From Gammaproteobacteria bacterium (lineage in GTDB: Bacteria > Pseudomonadota > Gammaproteobacteria > Pseudomonadales > Azotimanducaceae): 5,370 bases of DNA. Where the stretch lies: positions 17,648-23,017 of the forward strand of contig DMUF01000079.1 of the NCBI GenBank assembly GCA_003476445.1. Reading direction: 5' to 3'. Positions within the stretch are counted from its first letter, which is position 1. Every line of letters starts with the position of its first letter. Below the pieces are notes generated by a model. It searched no databases. It saw nothing but the letters and a program-made list of their open reading frames with translations, and was not told the DNA's origin. Position numbers and translations under genes: made by a program. Below are positions 1 to 5,370 of this stretch, piece after piece.

Positions 1-1116
1 GCGCCGTTCATCAAGGTCGAGGCGACCAAGTTCACGGAAGTCGGGTACGTGGGTCGAGATGTCGAATCCATCGTGCGTGACCTTGTCGACAGTGCGGTCA
101 AGATGCAGCGCGAGCGTCAGATCGAATCGATGCGCGACCGGGCGGCAGATCTCGCCGAGGAAAGAATTCTCGATGCGCTTCTGCCCGCGCCGAAATCGGT
201 CGGTTTCGGTCAGCCCGCGCCGGCGCGCGGAGAGGACAACGCAACGCGCCAGCTGTTTCGCAAGCGCTTGCGCGAGGGCGACCTTGACGATCGCGAGATC
301 GAGATGGAATTCGAATCGGCGCCGCCAGCCATGCAGGTCATGATGCCTCCGGGCATGGAGGAAATGGCTGAGCAGCTGAAGGGCATGTTCAGCGCGATGG
401 GCGGGCAGCGGCGCAAGCCCGTTCGATTGCGAATCCGCGATGCCCTGCGCCGCGCTCAGGACGAGGAGGCCGGTCGCCTCGTGAACGAGGACGACATCCG
501 CGCGCGTGCGGTGACCGCGGTGGAAGAAACCGGCATTGTCTTCATCGACGAGATCGATAAGGTTGCTCGGCGCGGCGAGGGCACCGTGGGTGCTGATGTC
601 TCGCGTGAGGGCGTGCAACGCGATCTGCTCCCGCTGATCGAGGGGTGTTCCGTTACAACGCGGCACGGCACCGTGCGCACGGATCACATTCTGTTCATTG
701 CCTCGGGCGCGTTTCATCTCGCGCGGCCTGCCGATCTCATCCCCGAGCTGCAGGGCAGGCTGCCGATCCGGGTCGAGCTTGCCGCGCTGTCTCCCGCCGA
801 TTTTCGCCGCATTCTCTCGGAGCCCGATGCTGCGCTTACCAAGCAGTACCAGGCGCTGTTCGCGACCGAAGGGATCGAGCTCGTGTTCACGGATGATGGG
901 CTCGATCGACTCGCGCAACTCGCCTGGGAAGTGAATGCGGGTACCGAGAACATTGGCGCGCGACGCCTGCACACGCTGCTCGAGCGGCTGCTCGAAGAAG
1001 CTTCGTTCCTGGGTCCCGAGGGGCAAGGCGCAACGGTTCGGGTGGACGCGCCCTATGTCGACACCCGGCTCGCGGCGCTGGTCCGCAATCAGGACCTGTC
1101 GCGTTACATCCTCTGA
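1..1116 (+). CDS. hslU: ATP-dependent protease ATPase subunit HslU (ClpY), 5'-truncated by window edge
   Basis: This is the AAA+ unfoldase that feeds proteins into the HslV peptidase in the cytoplasm. The frame is open from base 1, giving 371 residues. From recall of the 443-residue E. coli protein, about 75 N-terminal residues, including Walker A, lie before the window. The first residues, APFIKVEATKF, directly follow the Walker A region in HslU. The pore loop GYVG is at 43-54. The variable intermediate (I) domain follows and contains PPGMEEM. Walker B, IVFIDEID, is at 535-558, then DVSREGVQRDLLPLIEG. GRLP with the likely arginine finger is at 754-765, and the sensor-2 stretch GARRLHT is at 955-975. 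The protein ends in LSRYIL, close to the E. coli tail LSRFIL that docks into HslV. The ATG at 49 is internal to the gene and not the start, because conserved sequence continues upstream of it. hslV is expected just upstream. Identity is essentially certain. Confidence 0.97.
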   Translation, partial: APFIKVEATKFTEVGYVGRDVESIVRDLVDSAVKMQRERQIESMRDRAADLAEERILDALLPAPKSVGFGQPAPARGEDNATRQLFRKRLREGDLDDREIEMEFESAPPAMQVMMPPGMEEMAEQLKGMFSAMGGQRRKPVRLRIRDALRRAQDEEAGRLVNEDDIRARAVTAVEETGIVFIDEIDKVARRGEGTVGADVSREGVQRDLLPLIEGCSVTTRHGTVRTDHILFIASGAFHLARPADLIPELQGRLPIRVELAALSPADFRRILSEPDAALTKQYQALFATEGIELVFTDDGLDRLAQLAWEVNAGTENIGARRLHTLLERLLEEASFLGPEGQGATVRVDAPYVDTRLAALVRNQDLSRYIL

Positions 1117-1147
1117 CACAGGTCACCGCCAACGAGATCGGAACGCC

Positions 1148-1531
1148 ATGCAACGTCCCTCCCACATCAACTACCAGCGCAAGTCCCGCATGCTCTCGCT
1201 TGTGTTCGGAACGGAAGAGCTGCGCATACCCGCGGAACTGCTGCGTGTCTATTCGCCTTCTGCCGAAGTCCGCGGCCATGCCGACTCCGAGCGCAAACTG
1301 CAGACTGGCAAGAAGTACGTTGCCATCACCGAGATCGAGCCGGTGGGCAACTATGCGATTCGCCTCGTCTTCGATGATGGCCATGATTCCGGCATCTATG
1401 CCTGGGACTATCTGCATGAGCTCGGCAGTCGCCAGGAACAGCGCTGGCAGACCTACTTCACGGAGTTGCGCGAGGCGAACGCGTCGCGCCTGCCCGCGAT
1501 ATCGGTAGGACAGTGGAATCCCAAGGCGTAA
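1148..1531 (+). CDS. Stand-alone DUF971 protein (gamma-butyrobetaine hydroxylase N-terminal-like domain), function unknown
   Basis: A 127-residue protein made almost entirely of one DUF971 domain. This domain also forms the N-terminus of gamma-butyrobetaine/trimethyllysine dioxygenases and the C-terminal part of the plant Fe-S protein HCF101. Typical bacterial signatures are LRVYSPSAEVRGH (residues 32-44), IEPVGNYAIRLVFDDGHDSG (63-82) and IYAWDYLHEL (83-92). No catalytic oxygenase domain follows, so it should not be called a hydroxylase. It has no cysteine and no membrane or signal segment, so it is probably cytoplasmic. The frame stays open upstream into hslU, but the ATG at 1148 is chosen because the family starts near here (xxRPxxI), it clears the hslU stop by 31 bases, and a weak GAGA lies at 1134-1137. 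Pseudomonas also carries a DUF971 gene right after hslU, so the position is conserved, but its role is unknown. Confidence 0.88.
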   Translation: MQRPSHINYQRKSRMLSLVFGTEELRIPAELLRVYSPSAEVRGHADSERKLQTGKKYVAITEIEPVGNYAIRLVFDDGHDSGIYAWDYLHELGSRQEQRWQTYFTELREANASRLPAISVGQWNPKA

Positions 1532-1534
1532 ACT
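1507..1534 (+). promoter_or_regulatory. Possible weak sigma-70 promoter for ubiE
   Basis: AGGACA at 1507-1512 (four of six bases of the -35 consensus) is followed after 16 bases by TAAACT at 1529-1534 (four of six of the -10 consensus), which spans the stop codon of the DUF971 gene. A start point near 1541 would leave a leader of about 24 bases before the ubiE ATG at 1565. Matches this weak occur by chance, so this is only a candidate. Confidence 0.2.
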
Positions 1535-1564
1535 GACGCCCCCAGTCGATCATCCGCGAGAGCC

Positions 1565-2329
1565 ATGAGCCGCGACCCGCAGGATACAGGTGCCGGGAAC
1601 GCGGTGGACTTTGGCTACCGCAAAGTAGCTCCCGAAGAGAAGACCGCGCTCGTGCGCGGCGTGTTCGAGCGTGTGGCACGTCGTTACGATGCGATGAACG
1701 ATCTCATGTCGTTCGGAACGCATCGCCTGTTCAAGCGCATGACCCTGGATATGTCCGGCGTGCGCCCGGGCCAGCGCGTGCTGGATCTCGCGGGCGGCAC
1801 CGGTGATCTGTCTGCGCTCTTTGCGCCCGTCGTGGGTCCCGAGGGCCAGGTCGTGCTCGCGGACATCAATCCGCACATGATGGCTGTCGGTCGCGACCGG
1901 CTCCTTGATCAGGGGCTCGCGCGGGTCACCTTGTGTCAGACGAGTGCCGAAGCACTGCCCTTTGCGGATGAAAGCTTCCACTGCGCCGTGATCGGATTCG
2001 GTCTCAGGAACTTCACCGACAAGGACGCCGCGCTGCGCGAGCTGTGTCGTGTTCTGCGCCCCGGTGGTGTGCTGCTCATTCTGGAATTCTCGAAACCCGA
2101 GCACCCGCTGCTCGATGCCGCGTATGGTGCGTTCCAGGCGCTGTGGCCCGGCATGGGCAAGCTCGTCGCGGGAGACGCTTCGAGCTATTCCTACCTCGTG
2201 GAATCGATTCGGCTGCACCCGCCCCAAGCCGTTCTGAAACAGATGCTCGAAGACGCGGGCTTTGGCGCCGTGGAATATCACAACCTGGTGGGTGGTATTG
2301 CGGCCATCCACCGCGGCGTTCGTCCGTGA
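1565..2329 (+). CDS. ubiE: Ubiquinone/menaquinone biosynthesis C-methyltransferase UbiE
   Basis: A SAM-dependent class I methyltransferase of 254 residues (E. coli UbiE has 251). It C-methylates the benzoquinol ring in ubiquinone synthesis and demethylmenaquinol in menaquinone synthesis. Family signature 1 is at residues 41-56, YDAMNDLMSFGTHRLF, where the usual final Trp is Phe56. SAM motif I, VLDLAGGTGDL, is at 72-82, and the acidic end of strand 2 is VLADIN (97-102). Signature 2 runs from RNFTDKDAALRELCRVLRPG (148-167) through ILEFSKP (172-178). The C-terminal SYSYLVESIRLHP (207-219) and final AIHRG also fit UbiE. The ATG at 1565 gives the family's usual N-terminus (FGYRKV at 16-21), although the ribosome binding site is poor (GAGAG at 1558-1562, very close to the ATG). 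The gene lies 33 bases after the DUF971 gene, and its stop overlaps the ubiJ start. Confidence 0.96.
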   Translation: MSRDPQDTGAGNAVDFGYRKVAPEEKTALVRGVFERVARRYDAMNDLMSFGTHRLFKRMTLDMSGVRPGQRVLDLAGGTGDLSALFAPVVGPEGQVVLADINPHMMAVGRDRLLDQGLARVTLCQTSAEALPFADESFHCAVIGFGLRNFTDKDAALRELCRVLRPGGVLLILEFSKPEHPLLDAAYGAFQALWPGMGKLVAGDASSYSYLVESIRLHPPQAVLKQMLEDAGFGAVEYHNLVGGIAAIHRGVRP

Positions 2330-3012
2330 CAAGCACTACCACGCTTCCTCCTGGCGCACAGCAGTTGGTCGCTCTGCTCGGGGATCTGGTGGGGCGTGCA
2401 ACGGATGCGGCGGTTCGGCTCGATCCGGTTGCACGCGCGCGCCTCCTTGCGCTTGAGGAGCAGCAGCTGCGACTGGAGATCGACCTGCCGGCCGTTGGCA
2501 TCGGTCCTCGCGCGAACGTCGGACCTCGGCTTACGTTCACGGTAACGGTCAGCGCAGGGCAGCTTCGGTTGCGTCACCATGCAGACATCGCCGAGGCACC
2601 ACCTGCTCATGCAATCGTCTCAGGCCCGGCGTCGGCGTTCCTGTCATTCCTCGCGCCTGCGCGAGCCGGGGCAGCGCTTCCGCCAGGTCTGCGTATTTCC
2701 GGCGATGTCGGGTTGGTCGAAGCTTTTCAGGCACTGGCGGCTGGTTACGCCCCTGACCTTGCGCAGCCGCTTGGGCGCGTTCTTGGCCCCCGCGTTGTCG
2801 CAGGCCTTCTGGATGCGTTCGAGCTTGCAGGTGCTGGGCTGCGAACGGTTCTGCAGATCGGTGCTGACGCCGCCGGCGACGCCGCGCGGCGGGTTTTTGC
2901 GGATCGTCCGCTGACCTTGGCTTTCCTCGACGAACTGGACGAACTCAGGCTCCTGCTTGACCGTGTTGAAGCCCGTGTCGACGGTCTCGAGCGGCGCAAG
3001 CCGCGCCCGTGA
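2326..3012 (+). CDS. ubiJ: Ubiquinone biosynthesis accessory factor UbiJ (SCP2 domain)
   Basis: A 228-residue protein placed exactly between ubiE and ubiB, the position of ubiJ (formerly yigP) in gammaproteobacteria. UbiJ is a lipid-binding SCP2-domain protein that helps assemble the soluble Ubi complex and hold hydrophobic intermediates. Visible features are an SCP2-like core with FTVTVSAGQLRLR (71-83), SGPASAFLSFLAPAR (99-113) and GLRISGDVGLVEAFQALA (121-138), followed by an acidic, Leu-rich helix, FLDELDELRLLLDRVEARVD (200-219), likely the UbiJ coiled coil. The frame is open far upstream inside ubiE, but the GTG at 2326 is chosen because it makes a GTGA overlap with the ubiE stop and leaves a protein close to the usual size (about 200 residues in E. 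coli). No good ribosome binding site is seen, so reinitiation after ubiE is inferred. The primary sequence is divergent, so the name rests on position plus domain pattern. Confidence 0.85.
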   Translation: MTSTTTLPPGAQQLVALLGDLVGRATDAAVRLDPVARARLLALEEQQLRLEIDLPAVGIGPRANVGPRLTFTVTVSAGQLRLRHHADIAEAPPAHAIVSGPASAFLSFLAPARAGAALPPGLRISGDVGLVEAFQALAAGYAPDLAQPLGRVLGPRVVAGLLDAFELAGAGLRTVLQIGADAAGDAARRVFADRPLTLAFLDELDELRLLLDRVEARVDGLERRKPRP

Positions 3013-4631
3013 GCATGGTGACCCCTGCTGCCCGATTGGCAGAGCTGCTGCGCGCCGGTGCGCATTATCGCATCGATCTTCTGGTGCTCGAGTTTGTGCC
3101 GGCGCTGCCGTTGGCGTTGCGCGTGCTGCTCCGGATCTCGCCCCTGCGATTCATCCCGACCCACGGGCTCTCCCGCGGAGCAAGACTGCGGCTCATGCTG
3201 GAGCGACTCGGTCCGGTCTTCGTCAAGTTCGGTCAGCTCCTTTCCACGCGCCGTGATCTACTGCCGCTCGACATGGCGGATGAGCTCGCACGGCTGCAAG
3301 ATCAGGTGGCTCCGTTTCCCTCCGCCATCGCGCGCACCCTGATCGAAACAGCGATCGGTCAGCCCCTGGCGCAGGTGTTTGCTCGGTTCGACGACACTCC
3401 AATCGCGTCGGCCTCCGTTGCCCAGGTGCACGCGGCGGTACTGGCAGACGGGCGCGAAGTCGTGGTCAAGGTGGTGCGGCCGGAGATCGAGCCGCTGATC
3501 GCGGCGGATATCGCGCTCATGCGGCGTATCGCTACCCTTGTTGAGCGGGCTTCCCCTGAGGCGCGGCGACTCAGGCTTTCGGCGATAGTCGAGGATTACG
3601 AACGCACCATTCTGCGTGAGCTTGATCTGGAGCAGGAGGCGCGCAACACGGCCCAGCTGCGCCGCAATTTCCCCGATTCGCCGCTGCTCTACGTTCCGCA
3701 GGTGCACTGGCCGCTCGTGCGCCGCAACGTGCTGGTTGAGGAGCGCATCTACGGAGTGCCAATCGGTGATCGCGCCGCTCTGGAGGCGCGTGGAACCGAT
3801 TTCGCTCTGCTTGCGGCGCGCGGTGTCGAAACCTTCTTCACGCAGGTGTTCGAGCACAATTTCTTTCATGCCGACATGCATCCCGGCAACATTTTCGTCG
3901 ACGTGAGAGATCCGGCGGATCCGCGCTACATTGCGATCGACTGCGCCATCGTCGGGTCACTGACGGCAGACGATCAGGACTACCTTGCGCGCAATGTGCT
4001 CGCGTTCTTTCACCGTGACTATGCGGAAGTCGTGCGGCTGCACCTCGACTCAGGCTGGATTCCCGCCGACACCGATCCCGTTGCATTCGAACGCGTGATT
4101 CGCGCCGTTTGCGATCCCCTCTTTGAGCGACCGCTTGCGGAAATCTCGTTTGGCGCCTTTCTCGTCGAGCTCTTTGATACGGCGCGGAGTTTCCGCATGG
4201 AAGTTCAGCCCCAGCTGGTCCTGCTGCAGAAGACGTTGTTGTATATCGAGGGGCTTGGTCGCTCGCTGTACCCCGCGCTGGATCTCTGGGCAACCGCGAA
4301 ACCCTTCATGGAACGCTGGATGGAGACCCGGGTCGGGCCCGCGGCCGCCCTGCGGTCGCTGGCGGAAAACGCGCCGGTCATCCTGCGCGAGCTGCCGGAT
4401 CTGCCCATCACGCTTGCGCGCGCGGGCTCCCGCCTCCGCCGTCTGGAACATGGGCTCGAGCGTCAGGCTGCCGAGATAGAGCGTCTGCAGTCAATGCTCG
4501 CGCGTGCTGCGCGATGGACGCGCTGGCGTCGCTTCCTCATCATGGTGGCGCTGATCGTCCTGGGTATCCTGGCAGTGACCAACGAGTCCGTTGGCGCAGC
4601 GTCTCCGTTCATCGTCGAGGCATCACCTTGA
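3009..4631 (+). CDS. ubiB: Ubiquinone biosynthesis protein kinase-like ATPase UbiB
   Basis: A 540-residue member of the ABC1/ADCK/UbiB atypical kinase family (E. coli UbiB has 546), needed for ubiquinone synthesis and probably acting as an ATPase at the inner membrane. Motifs in order: KxGQ as KFGQ (residues 73-76) in FVKFGQLLSTRRDL; the Ala-rich nucleotide loop ASASVAQVH (133-141); the catalytic Lys154 in VVVKVVRP; the ExD-type ERTILRELDLEQE (198-210); HADMHPGNIF (287-296); and the metal-binding IDCAIVGSL (310-318). E. coli UbiB has DCG where this protein has DCA. MEVQPQLVLLQKTLLYIEG (397-415) is typical. One C-terminal membrane segment is visible, about 509-523, followed by a 17-residue tail; E. 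coli has two segments. The start GTG at 3009 overlaps the ubiJ stop (GTGA). An ATG at 3015, two codons on, is an alternative. Confidence 0.96.
   Translation: MSMVTPAARLAELLRAGAHYRIDLLVLEFVPALPLALRVLLRISPLRFIPTHGLSRGARLRLMLERLGPVFVKFGQLLSTRRDLLPLDMADELARLQDQVAPFPSAIARTLIETAIGQPLAQVFARFDDTPIASASVAQVHAAVLADGREVVVKVVRPEIEPLIAADIALMRRIATLVERASPEARRLRLSAIVEDYERTILRELDLEQEARNTAQLRRNFPDSPLLYVPQVHWPLVRRNVLVEERIYGVPIGDRAALEARGTDFALLAARGVETFFTQVFEHNFFHADMHPGNIFVDVRDPADPRYIAIDCAIVGSLTADDQDYLARNVLAFFHRDYAEVVRLHLDSGWIPADTDPVAFERVIRAVCDPLFERPLAEISFGAFLVELFDTARSFRMEVQPQLVLLQKTLLYIEGLGRSLYPALDLWATAKPFMERWMETRVGPAAALRSLAENAPVILRELPDLPITLARAGSRLRRLEHGLERQAAEIERLQSMLARAARWTRWRRFLIMVALIVLGILAVTNESVGAASPFIVEASP
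4617..4620 (+). promoter_or_regulatory. Ribosome binding site supporting the TTG start of hisE
   Basis: GAGG lies inside the last codons of ubiB, seven bases before the TTG at 4628. It is the best Shine-Dalgarno match in the vicinity and supports the unusual start codon over upstream in-frame ATGs. Confidence 0.55.
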
Positions 4632-4960
4632 ACATCATCGAAGCGTTGACCGAGGTCCTCCAAGCGCGCCGTGCGGCTGATCCTGACTCCTCGTACGTAG
4701 CCTCCCTGTATGCCCGGGGGCTGAACAAGATGCTGGAGAAAGTGGGCGAAGAGGCGACCGAGGTGCTCCTCGCAGCGAAGGATCACGGTCGTCCTGGTGT
4801 GGACCCGACGGCGCTCGAGCAAGAAGTCGCAGATCTCTGGTTCCATTGTATGGTCGTGCTCGTGCATCTCGACGTGCCGCCACAGCAAGTGCTTGAGACG
4901 CTCGCGGCCCGTTTCGGTATTTCCGGTCACGAAGAGAAACGCAACCGTCATACTGCCTAG
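4628..4960 (+). CDS. hisE: Phosphoribosyl-ATP pyrophosphatase HisE
   Basis: Second enzyme of histidine synthesis: it hydrolyses phosphoribosyl-ATP to phosphoribosyl-AMP and pyrophosphate in the cytoplasm. The protein has 110 residues, the normal size for a free-standing HisE. It shows the all-alpha MazG/HisE metal-binding pattern: EKVGEEATEVLLAAKD (37-52) with EExxE at 41-45, then EVADLWFH (66-73) with ExxD at 66-69. SSYVASLYARGLNKM (21-35) is the typical N-terminal part. The TTG at 4628 is taken as start because it gives the family N-terminus (NIIEALTEVLQARR), makes a TTGA overlap with the ubiB stop, and has GAGG at 4617-4620 seven bases upstream. An ATG at 4514 in the same frame would add 38 uncharacteristic residues overlapping ubiB. 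hisI is not adjacent. A MazG-like nucleotide pyrophosphatase is the only alternative and is less likely in this context. Confidence 0.94.
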   Translation: MNIIEALTEVLQARRAADPDSSYVASLYARGLNKMLEKVGEEATEVLLAAKDHGRPGVDPTALEQEVADLWFHCMVVLVHLDVPPQQVLETLAARFGISGHEEKRNRHTA

Positions 4961-4992
4961 CAAGCGGGTCCGTTAGACTCGCCGCAGAACCT

Positions 4993-4998
4993 GGGAGA
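4993..4998 (+). promoter_or_regulatory. Ribosome binding site of tatA
   Basis: GGGAGA sits six bases before the ATG at 5005 and only three before the in-frame GTG at 5002, so the ATG is the better start. It lies in the 44-base gap between hisE and tatA. That gap also holds a -10-like TAGACT at 4974-4979, for which I see no convincing -35 partner. Confidence 0.6.
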
Positions 4999-5004
4999 AA
5001 CGTG

Positions 5005-5244
5005 ATGTTCGGACTTGGAATCGGCGAATTACTGATCATCCTCGCGATCGTGCTTCTGCTGTTCGGTCCAAAGCGGCTGAAGACGCTGGGCTCGGATCTG
5101 GGCGGCGCCATCAAGGGGTTCCGTCGCGCGGTGACGGACGACGAAGCGAAGGCGGCGGCTGCGACGCCGGACCCGCGGGTAATCGAAGGCGAGATCGCGG
5201 CCAGCAACGGCGACCCGGTCCGAACCAAGGACTCGCATGTTTGA
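5005..5244 (+). CDS. tatA: Sec-independent (twin-arginine) protein translocase subunit TatA
   Basis: TatA oligomers form the pore or membrane-weakening element that moves folded proteins with twin-arginine signals across the inner membrane. The protein has 79 residues. It has a short N-terminal membrane helix (about 4-20, GELLIILAIVLLLF) with Glu8, then the hinge FGP (20-22) with KRL, and the amphipathic helix GSDLGGAIKGFRRAV (29-43) followed by acidic DDE. The remainder is a low-complexity, probably disordered, Ala-rich tail. The LGSDLGGAIKGFR stretch matches TatA rather than TatB. The start is the ATG at 5005, preceded by a good ribosome binding site; GTG at 5002 would only add one Met. tatB follows with an 8-base overlap, the usual tatABC order, so tatC is expected beyond the window. 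Confidence 0.94.
   Translation: MFGLGIGELLIILAIVLLLFGPKRLKTLGSDLGGAIKGFRRAVTDDEAKAAAATPDPRVIEGEIAASNGDPVRTKDSHV
5227..5231 (+). promoter_or_regulatory. Ribosome binding site of tatB
   Basis: AAGGA lies within the tatA coding region, five bases before the tatB ATG at 5237. It supports that start and suggests tatB has its own initiation as well as possible coupling to tatA termination. Confidence 0.6.
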
Positions 5245-5370
5245 AGTCAGCTTCCAGGAGCTGCTCCTGGTAGCGATCGTGGCCCTCGTGGTGTTGGGGC
5301 CCGAGCGGCTTCCGAGTGCGCTGCGCACGCTCGGACTCTGGCTTGGGCGGCTGCGCCGCAGCTTCGACAG
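5237..5370 (+). CDS. tatB: Sec-independent protein translocase subunit TatB, 3'-truncated by window edge
   Basis: TatB pairs with TatC to form the receptor that binds twin-arginine signal peptides at the inner membrane. Only the first 44 codons are present. They show the TatB pattern MFEVSFQELLLVAIVALVVL (residues 1-20), with Glu8 in the membrane helix, then GPERLP (21-26) at the hinge and the start of an amphipathic helix rich in Arg and Leu (LRTLGLWLGRLRRSF). Compare MFDIGFSELLLV and GPQRLP of E. coli TatB. Its ATG overlaps the last 8 bases of tatA. The frame is open to the end of the window, so the truncation is an artefact of the window. Confidence 0.93.
   Translation, partial: MFEVSFQELLLVAIVALVVLGPERLPSALRTLGLWLGRLRRSFD

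Noticed and set aside
935..1147. Upstream extension of the DUF971 reading frame into hslU
   Set aside because: The extra residues are Arg/Ser-rich and read out of frame through the conserved sensor-2 region of hslU; the family N-terminus fits the ATG at 1148.
1117..1147. Terminator between hslU and the DUF971 gene
   Set aside because: The 31-base gap has no stable stem with a following T run, so read-through is more likely.
887..1417. Minus-strand open frame of about 176 codons across the hslU/DUF971 junction
   Set aside because: Both strands cannot plausibly be coding here; the plus strand carries two well-supported conserved proteins and the minus translation is Arg/Ala-rich with no motif.
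1550..2332. Long open frame on the minus strand (about 260 codons) covering all of ubiE
   Set aside because: It mirrors ubiE almost exactly, its translation shows no recognisable domain, and long antisense frames are expected opposite genes with strong third-position GC bias.
2929..2946. Two tandem 9-base near-copies (GACGAACTG/GACGAACTC) in ubiJ
   Set aside because: They encode DELDEL in a predicted acidic helix; two copies with one mismatch is within chance and fits coiled-coil composition.
3258..3881. Minus-strand open frame of about 207 codons opposite ubiB
   Set aside because: It lies wholly inside the conserved kinase core of ubiB, and its translation looks like a codon-bias shadow.
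1..5370. An undescribed defence, mobile or secondary-metabolite system
   Set aside because: Nearly every base belongs to a recognised housekeeping gene; there are no inverted-repeat ends, direct repeats, integrase, transposase or toxin-like genes, and no shift in base composition visible by eye.

Overview
The window is a dense, single-strand block of housekeeping genes from a GC-rich proteobacterium. It is most likely a gammaproteobacterium: the order hslU, DUF971 gene, ubiE, ubiJ, ubiB, his gene, tatA, tatB matches the backbone I know from Pseudomonas. There, pha genes lie between the DUF971 gene and ubiE, and hisI lies between ubiB and hisE. Both are absent here, so a Xanthomonadales/Nevskiales/Steroidobacter-like lineage is possible, but the sequence alone does not settle this.

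Layout, all on the + strand. 1-1116 is the 3' part of hslU, the unfoldase ATPase of the HslUV protease; its start and Walker A lie before the window. 1148-1531 is a small stand-alone DUF971 protein of unknown function. 1565-2329 is ubiE, the ubiquinone/menaquinone C-methyltransferase. 2326-3012 is ubiJ, an SCP2-domain accessory factor of ubiquinone synthesis. 3009-4631 is ubiB, an atypical kinase/ATPase of ubiquinone synthesis. 4628-4960 is hisE, phosphoribosyl-ATP pyrophosphatase. 5005-5244 is tatA, and 5237-5370 is the 5' end of tatB, cut by the window edge. The longest gap between genes is 44 bases.

The genes form three functional groups: proteolysis (hslU), ubiquinone biosynthesis (ubiE-ubiJ-ubiB) and Tat protein export (tatA-tatB), with one histidine-pathway gene between the last two. 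The ubiE/ubiJ, ubiJ/ubiB and ubiB/hisE junctions are each 4-base stop/start overlaps using GTG, GTG and TTG starts, which suggests translational coupling. tatA and tatB overlap by 8 bases.

I found no mobile element, RNA gene, CRISPR array, phage or defence gene, and no sign of a new multi-gene system. The points worth a second look are small: the stand-alone DUF971 protein without the zinc cysteines of its eukaryotic relative, the run of non-ATG coupled starts, an Ala in place of the DFG-type Gly in UbiB with loss of its second membrane segment, and hisE without hisI.
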